DNA from: Actinomycetospora cinnamomea
GTDB taxonomy: Bacteria; Actinomycetota; Actinomycetes; Mycobacteriales; Pseudonocardiaceae
Direction: 5' to 3'
NCBI RefSeq assembly: GCF_003096675.1
Contig: NZ_QEKW01000001.1
Location: 186,001-250,000 of the forward strand
DNA length: 64,000 nucleotides
Positions 18,509 to 25,940 of the stretch are shown in pieces. The stretch's first letter is position 1, and each line of letters opens with the position of its first letter. Below the pieces are notes generated by a model. That model made no database searches and was not told where the DNA came from. It saw only the letters and a program-made list of their open reading frames with translations. The translations under genes were made by a program, and so were the position numbers.

Positions 18509-19359
18509 GCGCCCCGACCGCGGTCCTGTTCGACGTCCCCGGCCCGCGGGCGCGGGCCCGCAACGCCGTCGCGGGCGTCGTCACCCTCGCCGTGGTCGCC
18601 GCCCTCGTGGTCTTCATCATCGTCCGCCTGGCCGTGACCGGGCAGTTCGACGCGGACGTGTGGGAGTGGGTGCTGTACGAGAACGTGCAGCTGGCCCTCC
18701 TCGACGGCCTGTGGAACACGCTGCGGGCGTTCGCGTCCGGCGCGGTGCTGGCGCTGGTGTTCGGCGCGGTGTTCGCCCTGGGGCGCCTCTCCGACCACGC
18801 CTGGCTGCGCCGGATCGCCACCTTCGTCGTCGAGGCCTTCCGCGCCGTCCCGCTGGTCGTGCTGATGTTCATCTTCTACTACGGCATGCCCTCGATCGGG
18901 GTCACCGTCACGACCTACGCCGCCGTGGTGCTGGGCCTGACCCTCTACAACGGGTCGGTGCTCGCCGAGGTGTTCCGGGCAGGGGTGCTCGCGGTGCCGC
19001 GGGGGCAGTCCGAGGCCGCCTACGCGCTCGGCCTGCGCAAGTCCGGGGTCATGCGCTTCGTGCTGCTGCCCCAGGGCGTGCGCTCGATGCTTCCCTCGAT
19101 CGTCAGCCAGCTCGTGGTGCTGCTCAAGGACTCCGCGCTCGGCTTCCTCATCCTCTACCCCGAGCTGCTCTTCCAGGCCCAGTTCCTCGGCTCGAACGCG
19201 GCCCTCAACTCACCTCTGATCCCCGTGGCGATGGTGGTCGCGGTCATCTACATCGCGCTGTGCCTGATGCTCTCGGCCCTGGCGTCCTGGCTCGAGCGGC
19301 GCACCCGCCGCAGCCCGACCGCCATCGCCGTCGCCGCCGAGCGGCCCGACGACGCGTGA
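18505..19359 (+). CDS. gluD: Glutamate ABC transporter permease GluD
   Basis: 284 residues. N-terminal cytosolic part with RARNAVAG, then membrane helices (VVTLAVVAALVVFIIVRLA, VLALVFGAVFALGRL and others) and the EAA loop VPRGQSEAAYALGLRKSGVMRFVLLPQGVRSMLPS. Partner of GluC. The GTG is preceded by AAGGAG from the last repeat unit and overlaps the mini-ORF stop. The stop overlaps the GTG of the acetyltransferase gene by four bases. Confidence 0.94.
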   Translation: MSAPTAVLFDVPGPRARARNAVAGVVTLAVVAALVVFIIVRLAVTGQFDADVWEWVLYENVQLALLDGLWNTLRAFASGAVLALVFGAVFALGRLSDHAWLRRIATFVVEAFRAVPLVVLMFIFYYGMPSIGVTVTTYAAVVLGLTLYNGSVLAEVFRAGVLAVPRGQSEAAYALGLRKSGVMRFVLLPQGVRSMLPSIVSQLVVLLKDSALGFLILYPELLFQAQFLGSNAALNSPLIPVAMVVAVIYIALCLMLSALASWLERRTRRSPTAIAVAAERPDDA

Positions 19360-19895
19360 GCCGCGGCAGGATCCGTCCGGCCCGCCGCGACGAGGTCCCC
19401 GACCTGCAGGCGATCGAGGTCGCCGCGGGTGCCGCCTTCCGCGAGCTCGGGATGGATGCGGTCGCCGACGACCCGCCGCCGTCGGCGGAGGTGCTCGCCG
19501 GCGGGCGCGACCGCGGCGGCCTGTGGGTGCTCGAGGACGGCGGTGCCGTGGTGGCCTACCTCCTCGACGACGTCGTCGACGGCGACGCGCACCTCGAGCA
19601 GGTCTCCGTGCACCCGCGCGCGGCCCGCCGGGGCCACGGCGCGCAGCTGGTCGAGGACCTCGCCCGCCGCGCCCGCGAGGCCGGTCGTTCCGCGCTCACG
19701 CTGACCACCTACACCGACGTGCCGTGGAACGCGCCGTACTACGCGCGGCTGGGCTTCCGCCCGGTCGCGGACGACGAGCTCGGTCCGGAGCTGCGGGCCG
19801 TCCGTCGCACCGAGGTCGCCCGGGGCCTCGACCGCTGGCCGCGCACCGCGATGCGCCGCGACGTGGGGCCGGTCACGGGACGGCGCGGAGGCTGA
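19356..19895 (+). CDS. GNAT-family N-acetyltransferase
   Basis: 179 residues beginning VSRGRIRPARRDEVPDLQAIEVAAGAAF. The acetyl-CoA site is the segment LEQVSVHPRAARRGHGAQLVEDLARRA with the R/Q-x-x-G-x-G/A loop, followed by YYARLGFRPVADDEL. Acceptor unknown. It is coupled to gluD by a GTGA overlap, so it is probably the last gene of the glu operon. Its 3' end overlaps the convergent regulator by 23 bases. Confidence 0.88.
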   Translation: MSRGRIRPARRDEVPDLQAIEVAAGAAFRELGMDAVADDPPPSAEVLAGGRDRGGLWVLEDGGAVVAYLLDDVVDGDAHLEQVSVHPRAARRGHGAQLVEDLARRAREAGRSALTLTTYTDVPWNAPYYARLGFRPVADDELGPELRAVRRTEVARGLDRWPRTAMRRDVGPVTGRRGG

Positions 19896-20838
19896 AGGCG
19901 CGCCGGTAGCCCGTGGGCGTGGTGCCGGTCTCGCGCGTGAAGTGGTGGCGCAGCAGCTCCACCGAGGAGAACCCGCTGTGGCGCGCGACCTCGTCGATCG
20001 ACAGCCGGTCCTGCTCGAGCAGCTGCTGGGCACGCAGGACGCGCTGGCGGACGAGCCAGCGGACCGGGGTCGTGCCCGTCGCCTCGGTGAAGCGGCGGGC
20101 GAAGGTCCGCGGGGAGAGGCGGGCGCGCCGGGCGAGGTCGGCGACCGTCATCGACGTGCCCAGGTGGGCCTCCATCCACTCCAGCAGCGGCGCGAGGTCG
20201 TCACCGACCCGCGCGCCGTCGGGGACGGGCAGACGGACGTACTGCGCCTGCCCGCCCTCGCGGTGCGGGGGCACGACCATGCGGCGCGCGATGCGGTTGG
20301 TGATGTCCGCCCCGAGCTCGCGGCGGACGACGTGCAGGCAGGCGTCGATGCCCGCTGCCGTCCCGGCGCTCGTGATGACCTGCCCGGTGTCGACGTAGAG
20401 CTCGTCCGGCCGCACCCGCAGCTGCGGGAACCGCCGCGCCAGCTGCGCGGCGTGGTGCCAGTGACAGGTCACCTCCCGGTCGGCGAGCAACCCCGCCACG
20501 GCGAGCAGGAAGACCCCGGAGCACACGCTCAGCAGCAGCGCTCCGCGGTCGAGGACGGCGTGGAGCGCCTCGGCCACCCCGGCGGGGAGCTCCGCGGCGT
20601 CGGTCTCCCACGCCGGCACCACGACCAGGTCCGCGGTCTGGAGGCGCTCGAGCCCGTGCGTGACCCGCAACGACGTCCCGCCCGGCCCGGGGAGCTCCGC
20701 GGCGGAGGCTCCGGCGACCGCGAAGTCGAACGGCGGCACGCCGTCGTCCGCCCGATCGATCCCGAAGACCTCGCTGACGACCCCGAGCTCGAACGGATGG
20801 ATGCGGCCCTCGACGAGGGCGACGACGTCCCTGAGCAC
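19873..20838 (-). CDS. GlxA-family (DJ-1/PfpI plus AraC) transcriptional regulator
   Basis: 321 residues. N-terminal half is a DJ-1/PfpI-like domain (FELGVVSEVFGIDRAD, DLVVVPAWETD and the nucleophile-elbow VCSGVFLLAVAGLL with Cys), followed by CHWHHAAQLARRFPQLRVRPDELYVDTGQVITSAGTAAGIDACLHVV. The C-terminal AraC domain shows two helix-turn-helices: TVADLARRARLSPRTFARRF and SIDEVARHSGFSSVELLRHHF. Such proteins control catabolic genes in response to a metabolite; the target here is unknown. The GTG start is supported by alignment of the typical N-terminus. Confidence 0.92.
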   Translation of the reverse strand: MLRDVVALVEGRIHPFELGVVSEVFGIDRADDGVPPFDFAVAGASAAELPGPGGTSLRVTHGLERLQTADLVVVPAWETDAAELPAGVAEALHAVLDRGALLLSVCSGVFLLAVAGLLADREVTCHWHHAAQLARRFPQLRVRPDELYVDTGQVITSAGTAAGIDACLHVVRRELGADITNRIARRMVVPPHREGGQAQYVRLPVPDGARVGDDLAPLLEWMEAHLGTSMTVADLARRARLSPRTFARRFTEATGTTPVRWLVRQRVLRAQQLLEQDRLSIDEVARHSGFSSVELLRHHFTRETGTTPTGYRRAFSLRAVP

Positions 20839-20959
20839 GTTGGCAGGATATCTCGCCGACCTGGCATCGCTGCCACTGTCGACGGGCCCGGACGCGGCGC
20901 AGGCTCGTCCCCGTCCTGCTCACGACCGCCATTCCGGTCCGCGCCCCGAGGAGGCCGCC

Positions 20960-21181
20960 ATGGCCACCGCCTTCGCCAGCGTCCTGATGCTCGCTCTCGT
21001 CGTCGCCGCCCTCGCCGTGATCGGCCGCGGCGCGGTCCCCGATCGCGAGCGCCGTCCGATCGGCACCCGGACGCCGTCGGACCTCGCCATCGGGCTGGCC
21101 GTTGACGTCGTGCGCGGCCTGCGGGAGCTGGACCGCACCTCGCCCGTGGTCGCCCGCGTCGAGCGGGCCCTACCCCGGTAG
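20960..21181 (+). CDS. Small single-pass membrane protein, unknown function
   Basis: 73 residues. ATG at 20960 has a very good ribosome site (GAGGAGG, 6 bases). The N-terminus FASVLMLALVVAALAVIGRGAV is one membrane helix; the rest is a charged cytosolic tail. No family recognised. It sits between the GlxA regulator (divergent) and sdhB (convergent), so it is monocistronic. Confidence 0.65.
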   Translation: MATAFASVLMLALVVAALAVIGRGAVPDRERRPIGTRTPSDLAIGLAVDVVRGLRELDRTSPVVARVERALPR

Positions 21182-21198
21182 CTGAGGACCGGGCGGCA

Positions 21199-21237
21199 CC
21201 GGGCACGACCCGCCCCACGACGGTCGGCCGTGCCCGG
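21199..21237. terminator. Candidate hairpin between convergent small ORF and sdhB
   Basis: CCGGGCACG at 21199-21207 pairs with CGTGCCCGG at 21229-21237; an inner GACC/GGTC pair extends the stem past a bulge. It lies between the two convergent stops. Confidence 0.5.
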
Positions 21238-21245
21238 CGTCGCGC

Positions 21246-22115
21246 TCAGGCCTGGGCGCTCCCCCGCGGCTCGACGTGCCCGATCTCGTCGGCGGGCAGT
21301 GCCGACCCGTTGTCCGGGCCGGGGTGATCGAGCGAGCGGGCACCGGTCGCGTCGCGCCGCTCGAGGTCCTGCCGCTTGAAGATCTTGCGCCCGAGCCACA
21401 CCAGGGGGTCGTACTTGCGGTCGGCCACGCGCTCCTTCATCGGGATCAGCGCGTTGTCAGTGATCTTGATGTGCTCCGGGCACACCTCGGTGCAGCACTT
21501 GGTGATGTTGCAGTAGCCGAGGCCGTGGTCGTCCTGCGCGGCCTCCTGCCGATCACGCACGTCGAGCGGGTGCATCTCCAGCTCGGCGATCCGCATGAGA
21601 TAGCGCGGGCCGGCGAACGGCTCCTTGTTCTCCTCGTGGTCGCGCACCACGTGGCAGACGTTCTGGCACAGGAAGCACTCGATGCACTTGCGGAACTCCT
21701 GCGAGCGGTCGACGTCGACCTGCGCCATCCGGTACTCGCCGGGCGCGAGGTCCTCCGGCGGCGCGAACGCCGGGACCTCGCGCGCCTTGTGATAGTTGAA
21801 GTCGACGTCGGTCACGAGGTCACGGATCACCGGGAACGTCCGGATCGGCGCCACCGTGATCGTCTCGTCCTCGGTGAAGGTCGACATGCGCGCCATGCAC
21901 ATCAACCGCGGGCGCCCGTTGACCTCGGCACTGCACGACCCGCACTTGCCGGCCTTGCAGTTCCACCGCACCGCCATGTCGCCGGCCTGGGTGGCCTGCA
22001 GCCGGTGCATGATGTCGAGGACGACCTCGCCCTCCTCGACCTCGACGCGGTAGTCGACGAAGTCGCCGCCGGTCGCGTCGCCGCGCCAGACCTTGAACTG
22101 CGCCTGGTAGCCCAT
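21246..22115 (-). CDS. sdhB: Succinate dehydrogenase iron-sulfur subunit
   Basis: 289 residues. Carries electrons from the flavoprotein to the quinone site. Ligands visible: 2Fe-2S set CKAGKCGSC with the later Cys in RPRLMC; 4Fe-4S set CIECFLCQNVC; 3Fe-4S set CCTEVC with the Cys of YCNITK. A C-terminal extension of about 40 residues (RQDLERRDATGARSLD onward) is longer than in many homologues. ATG is 2 bases after the sdhA stop, so translation is coupled. Last gene of sdhCAB. Confidence 0.96.
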   Translation of the reverse strand: MGYQAQFKVWRGDATGGDFVDYRVEVEEGEVVLDIMHRLQATQAGDMAVRWNCKAGKCGSCSAEVNGRPRLMCMARMSTFTEDETITVAPIRTFPVIRDLVTDVDFNYHKAREVPAFAPPEDLAPGEYRMAQVDVDRSQEFRKCIECFLCQNVCHVVRDHEENKEPFAGPRYLMRIAELEMHPLDVRDRQEAAQDDHGLGYCNITKCCTEVCPEHIKITDNALIPMKERVADRKYDPLVWLGRKIFKRQDLERRDATGARSLDHPGPDNGSALPADEIGHVEPRGSAQA

Positions 22116-22117
22116 GC

Positions 22118-24202
22118 CTACGCTCCCCCTCCGGTGATCTCGCCGCCCGGGTCGCCGCCGGCGCCCTCGGTGCCCCGCGACTGCCGGGGCGGGGCGTCCG
22201 ACCGGTGCCCGCCCAGCTCGTCGCCGGTGTAGTACTTCTTCAGCTCGTCGAGCTCGAAGAGGTCGAACAGGTCCGAGCGCATGGCCGGCTGCCCCTGGTG
22301 CTCCAGGATCACCTCGCCGTCGCGCAGCGAGCAGACGAGCAGCTCGCGACGCCAGTTCTCGTCCATCGTCGGATAGTCGTCGCGGGTGTGGCCGCCACGG
22401 CTCTCCTGGCGCTCGAGCGCCGCCATCGCGATGCACTCGCTGACCATGAGCATGTTGCGCAGGTCGAGCGCGAGGTGCCAGCCCGGGTTGTAGGCCCGGC
22501 GCCCGTCCACGGCCACCCGCGGGATGCGGTCGCGCAGCTCGTGGAGCTTCTTGAGCGCCAGCTCCATCTCGTCGGCCTTGCGGATGATGCCGACGAGGTC
22601 GTTCATCGTCTGCTGCAGTTCCTGGTGCACCGTGTAGGCGTTCTCGCCGCCCGAGTTGTGGATCGGGCGCTCGACGTCCTCGCGAGCGGACTGCAGCGCC
22701 TCGTCGCTCACCGACGGCACACCGGTGAGCGTGTCGAGGTAGGCCGCCGCTCCCGCGCCGGCGCGGCAGCCGAAGACGAGCAGGTCGGACAGGGAGTTGC
22801 CGCCCAGCCGGTTGGACCCGTGCATCCCGCCCGCGACCTCGCCCGCGGCGAAGAGCCCCGGCACCGCGGACGCCGCGGTGTCCGGGTCGACCTCGACCCC
22901 GCCCATCACGTAGTGGCAGGTCGGCCCGACCTCCATCGGCCCGGCGGTGATGTCGACGTCGGCCAGCTCCTTGAACTGGTGGTACATCGACGGCAACCGC
23001 TTGGTGATCTCCTGGGCCGACATGCGGCTGGAGACGTCGAGGTAGACGCCGCCGGCCGGGGAGCCGCGGCCCTCCTTGACCTCGTTGTTGATGGCACGGG
23101 CGACCTCGTCGCGCGGCAGCAGCTCCGGCGGCCGGCGGTTGTTGTCCGCGTCGGTGTACCAGCGGTCGCCCTCGTCCTCGCTGGTGGCGTACTGCTCGCG
23201 GAACACCTCGGGGATGTAGTTGAACATGAAGCGCTCGCCCTCGGAGTTCTTGAGGACGCCGCCGTCTCCCCGGACCGACTCGGTCACGAGGATGCCCTTG
23301 ACGCTGGGCGGCCAGACCATCCCCGTGGGGTGGAACTGGACGAACTCCATGTTCAGCAGCTTCGCGCCGGCCCGCAGGGCCAGCGCGTGGCCGTCGCCGG
23401 TGTACTCCCAGGAGTTGCTCGTGACCTTGAACGACTTGCCGACCCCGCCCGTGGCGAGAACGACCGCCGCGGAGTGGAAGCAGACGAGCTCGCCGGTGGG
23501 CCGGCGGTAGCCGAAGGCGCCGGCGATCCGGTCGACTCCATCCTTCCCGTCGCTCCGCTCGCCCGGGGCCTTGAGCAGCTCGGTGATCGTGTACTCGTGG
23601 AAGACCGCGAGGTCGGACTCGTAGTCGCCCGTGCGGGCGAAGTCCTCCTGCTGCAGCGAGACGATCTTCTGCTGCAGCGTGCGGATCAGCTCGAGACCCG
23701 TGCGGTCGCCGACGTGGGCCAGGCGCGGGAACTGGTGGCCGCCGAAGTTCCGCTGGCTGATCTTGCCCTCGGCGGTGCGGTCGAACAGCGCGCCGTAGGT
23801 CTCGAGCTCCCAGACGCGCTGCGGCGCCTCCTTGGCGTGCAGCTCGGCCATCCGCCAGTTGTTGAGGAACTTGCCCCCGCGCATGGTGTCGCGGAAGTGC
23901 ACTTCCCAGTTGTCGTTCGGGTTCGCGTTGCCCATCGACGCCGCGATCCCGCCCTCGGCCATGACCGTGTGGGCCTTGCCGAACAGCGACTTGCAGATGA
24001 TCGCGACCCGCTTGCCCCGCAACCGGGCCTCGATCGCGGCCCGCAGCCCGGCGCCGCCGGCCCCGATGACGAGGACGTCGTAGGTGTGGTGGGTGACCGG
24101 GGCGTCCACCGTGGTGCCCGCCTCGTGCGCGACGGCGTCGGACGCCATCGTCCCCTCGGCAGGGGACATCCCCTCGGTGCTCGGGTGTCCTGGGTTCGAC
24201 AC
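22118..24202 (-). CDS. sdhA: Succinate dehydrogenase flavoprotein subunit
   Basis: 694 residues. Oxidises succinate to fumarate with covalently bound FAD. Seen: dinucleotide-binding GAGGAGLRAAIEARLRGK, the flavinylation histidine in AHTVMAEGGIAAS, substrate-site ALRAGAKLLNMEFVQFHPTG and HGSNRLGGNSLSDLLVFG. The GTG at 24202 is chosen because GGAGAGGAGG sits 5 bases upstream; an ATG at 24238 overlapping the sdhC stop (TGATG) would add 12 residues but has no ribosome site. An N-terminal tail of about 35 residues precedes the Rossmann strand. Confidence 0.96.
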   Translation of the reverse strand: MSNPGHPSTEGMSPAEGTMASDAVAHEAGTTVDAPVTHHTYDVLVIGAGGAGLRAAIEARLRGKRVAIICKSLFGKAHTVMAEGGIAASMGNANPNDNWEVHFRDTMRGGKFLNNWRMAELHAKEAPQRVWELETYGALFDRTAEGKISQRNFGGHQFPRLAHVGDRTGLELIRTLQQKIVSLQQEDFARTGDYESDLAVFHEYTITELLKAPGERSDGKDGVDRIAGAFGYRRPTGELVCFHSAAVVLATGGVGKSFKVTSNSWEYTGDGHALALRAGAKLLNMEFVQFHPTGMVWPPSVKGILVTESVRGDGGVLKNSEGERFMFNYIPEVFREQYATSEDEGDRWYTDADNNRRPPELLPRDEVARAINNEVKEGRGSPAGGVYLDVSSRMSAQEITKRLPSMYHQFKELADVDITAGPMEVGPTCHYVMGGVEVDPDTAASAVPGLFAAGEVAGGMHGSNRLGGNSLSDLLVFGCRAGAGAAAYLDTLTGVPSVSDEALQSAREDVERPIHNSGGENAYTVHQELQQTMNDLVGIIRKADEMELALKKLHELRDRIPRVAVDGRRAYNPGWHLALDLRNMLMVSECIAMAALERQESRGGHTRDDYPTMDENWRRELLVCSLRDGEVILEHQGQPAMRSDLFDLFELDELKKYYTGDELGGHRSDAPPRQSRGTEGAGGDPGGEITGGGA

Positions 24203-24237
24203 GGCGGCCTCCTCTCCGTGCTCTCGTGGCGCGTCCA

Positions 24238-25068
24238 TCAGTTCAGGATCCGCAGATCGGAGATGGTCCCGCTGGCCACGAGCGCGATGTAGAGGTCGGT
24301 GGCGATGAGGGTGCCGATCGAGATCCACGCGTAGAGCATGTGCCGGGCGTTGAGCTTCGAGAGCTGGGTCCACATCCAGTACCGCGCCGGCGCCCGGGAG
24401 AAGTGCTTGAGCCGGCCTCCGGTGACGTGCCGGCAGGAGTGGCACGACAGGGTGTAGAGCCACAGAGCCACGACGTTGACCAGCAGGACGATGTTGCCCA
24501 GGCCCAGACCGAACGTCGCGGCGTCCCCGGTGCCGCTCTGGAACGCGATCACCATGTCGTAGGTGTTGATGATCGTGATGACGAACGCGATGTAGAAGAA
24601 GTACCGGTGCGCGTTCTGCAGGATCAGCGGGAAGCGCGTCTCTCCGGTGTACCGGCCGTGCGGCTCGGCGACGGCGCACGCGGGTGGCGACGCCCAGAAC
24701 GCTCGGTAGTACGACTTCCGGTAGTAGTAGCAGGTCACACGGAACGCCAGCAGGAACGGCAGCGAAATGATCGCCAGCGGGATCCACGGCGGGAACTGCG
24801 GGAGGATCTGGCCGAAGTGGCTGGCGTCCTGGATGCACGACGCGCTCAGACACGGCGAGTAGAACGGCGACAGGTAGTGGTACTGCTCGACGTAGTACGC
24901 CGAGCCCCAGAACGACCGGATCGTCGCGTAGACGACGAACGTCGCGAGCCCCAGCGCGTTGGCCAGCGGCGGCAGCCACCAGCGGTCCTGGCGCAGCGTG
25001 CGCTGGCGGATGTCGGGGCGGCCCGGCGCCGGCGGCCGGTACGTCCCGGAGTCGTGTGTGGTGGTCAC
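24238..25068 (-). CDS. sdhC: Succinate dehydrogenase membrane anchor, single large subunit
   Basis: 276 residues with five membrane segments (for example LANALGLATFVVYATIRSFWG, WIPLAIISLPFLLAFRVTCYYY, YFFYIAFVITIINTYDMV, LGNIVLLVNVVALWLYTL and YAWISIGTLIATDLYIALVA). One large anchor instead of separate SdhC and SdhD, with conserved histidines near helices, resembles the mycobacterial Sdh1-type enzyme. It binds haem and quinone in the membrane and opens the sdhCAB operon. GTG start at 25068. The 243 bases upstream (25069-25311) hold the promoter; I could not fix -35/-10 hexamers with confidence. Confidence 0.9.
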   Translation of the reverse strand: MTTTHDSGTYRPPAPGRPDIRQRTLRQDRWWLPPLANALGLATFVVYATIRSFWGSAYYVEQYHYLSPFYSPCLSASCIQDASHFGQILPQFPPWIPLAIISLPFLLAFRVTCYYYRKSYYRAFWASPPACAVAEPHGRYTGETRFPLILQNAHRYFFYIAFVITIINTYDMVIAFQSGTGDAATFGLGLGNIVLLVNVVALWLYTLSCHSCRHVTGGRLKHFSRAPARYWMWTQLSKLNARHMLYAWISIGTLIATDLYIALVASGTISDLRILN

Positions 25069-25299
25069 GGCACCCGGTCCTCGTCTGCGTCGACGGCGTC
25101 GCCGGCCGGGTGACGGCCACTGCGCCCGTGCTGGACGGCGACCGACGATCGGGACCCGGCAGGGCGACGCCCTGTGGTGCGCCGCACACTACGACGCGTC
25201 AAACCTCCGTGTCGCGCCGGTCACCCCCCTGTCGGCCCGTGATGATGGCCACTCCGGTGATCGTCCGGAAGGCGTGCCGGTGACGGGCTGACAGGACGG

Positions 25300-25324
25300 C
25301 CGGGAGGCGCGTCAGTCCTCCCGG
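25300..25324 (-). terminator. Hairpin at the end of recX
   Basis: On the plus strand CCGGGAGG (25300-25307), 9-base loop, CCTCCCGG (25317-25324): a perfect 8-bp GC stem. The recX stop codon lies in the loop. Probable terminator of the recA-recX transcript. Confidence 0.55.
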
Positions 25325-25935
25325 TCGACCGCGTCGCGCAGGGCCTCCAGCGTGTCGTCGTCGCGGTCGGCGAGGGCCTCGCGGACCACGTCGTAGGCCA
25401 CCGCGGCGCCGTAGCCCTTGCGTGCGAGCATCCCGACCAACCGCCGGGCGGCGACCGCGTCGTCGTGGCGGGCGAGGGAGGGCAGCCGGCGGTCCACCAG
25501 CGCCCGGGCGCGCGCCCGCTCGTCGTCACGGCCGATCTCGTCGACCGCCGCCGTCGCCGTCTCGCGGTCGACGCCCTTGCGGTGCAGTTCGTCGGCCAGC
25601 GCCCGCCGCCCCAGGCCCTGGTGGCGGTGCCGCGAGGACACCCACTGCTCGGCGAACGCGGCGTCGTCGACCAGGCCCACCGCGCCCAGCCGGTCGAGCA
25701 CGCGCCCGGCGACGTCGTCCTCGACGCCCTTGCGAGCGAGCCCGTCGGCCAGCTCGGCGCGGGACCGGGCGCGGGTGGTGAGCAGGTTCAGGCAGATGGT
25801 GCGCGCGACCGACTCGGGATCGGCCTCGGGATCGGGCCCGGCGGCGTGCGTGCTGCCGGTGCCGTCGCGGTCGGGCGGCTCCGGCGCGCGCCCCCGCGGC
25901 GACCGGCGCCGCCCGGCCCCTTCGCGGACACCCAC
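25312..25935 (-). CDS. recX: RecA regulator RecX
   Basis: 207 residues. Binds RecA filaments and limits their growth. The three-helix repeats are visible: ICLNLLTTRARSRAELADGLARKGVEDDVAGRVLDRL, DAAFAEQWVSSRHRHQGLGRRALADELHRKG and RRLVGMLARKGYGAAVAYDVV. A basic, proline-rich N-terminus of about 40 residues precedes the fold. GTG start is 5 bases after the recA stop, the usual coupling of this pair. Confidence 0.93.
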   Translation of the reverse strand: MGVREGAGRRRSPRGRAPEPPDRDGTGSTHAAGPDPEADPESVARTICLNLLTTRARSRAELADGLARKGVEDDVAGRVLDRLGAVGLVDDAAFAEQWVSSRHRHQGLGRRALADELHRKGVDRETATAAVDEIGRDDERARARALVDRRLPSLARHDDAVAARRLVGMLARKGYGAAVAYDVVREALADRDDDTLEALRDAVDRED

Positions 25936-25940
25936 CCGGC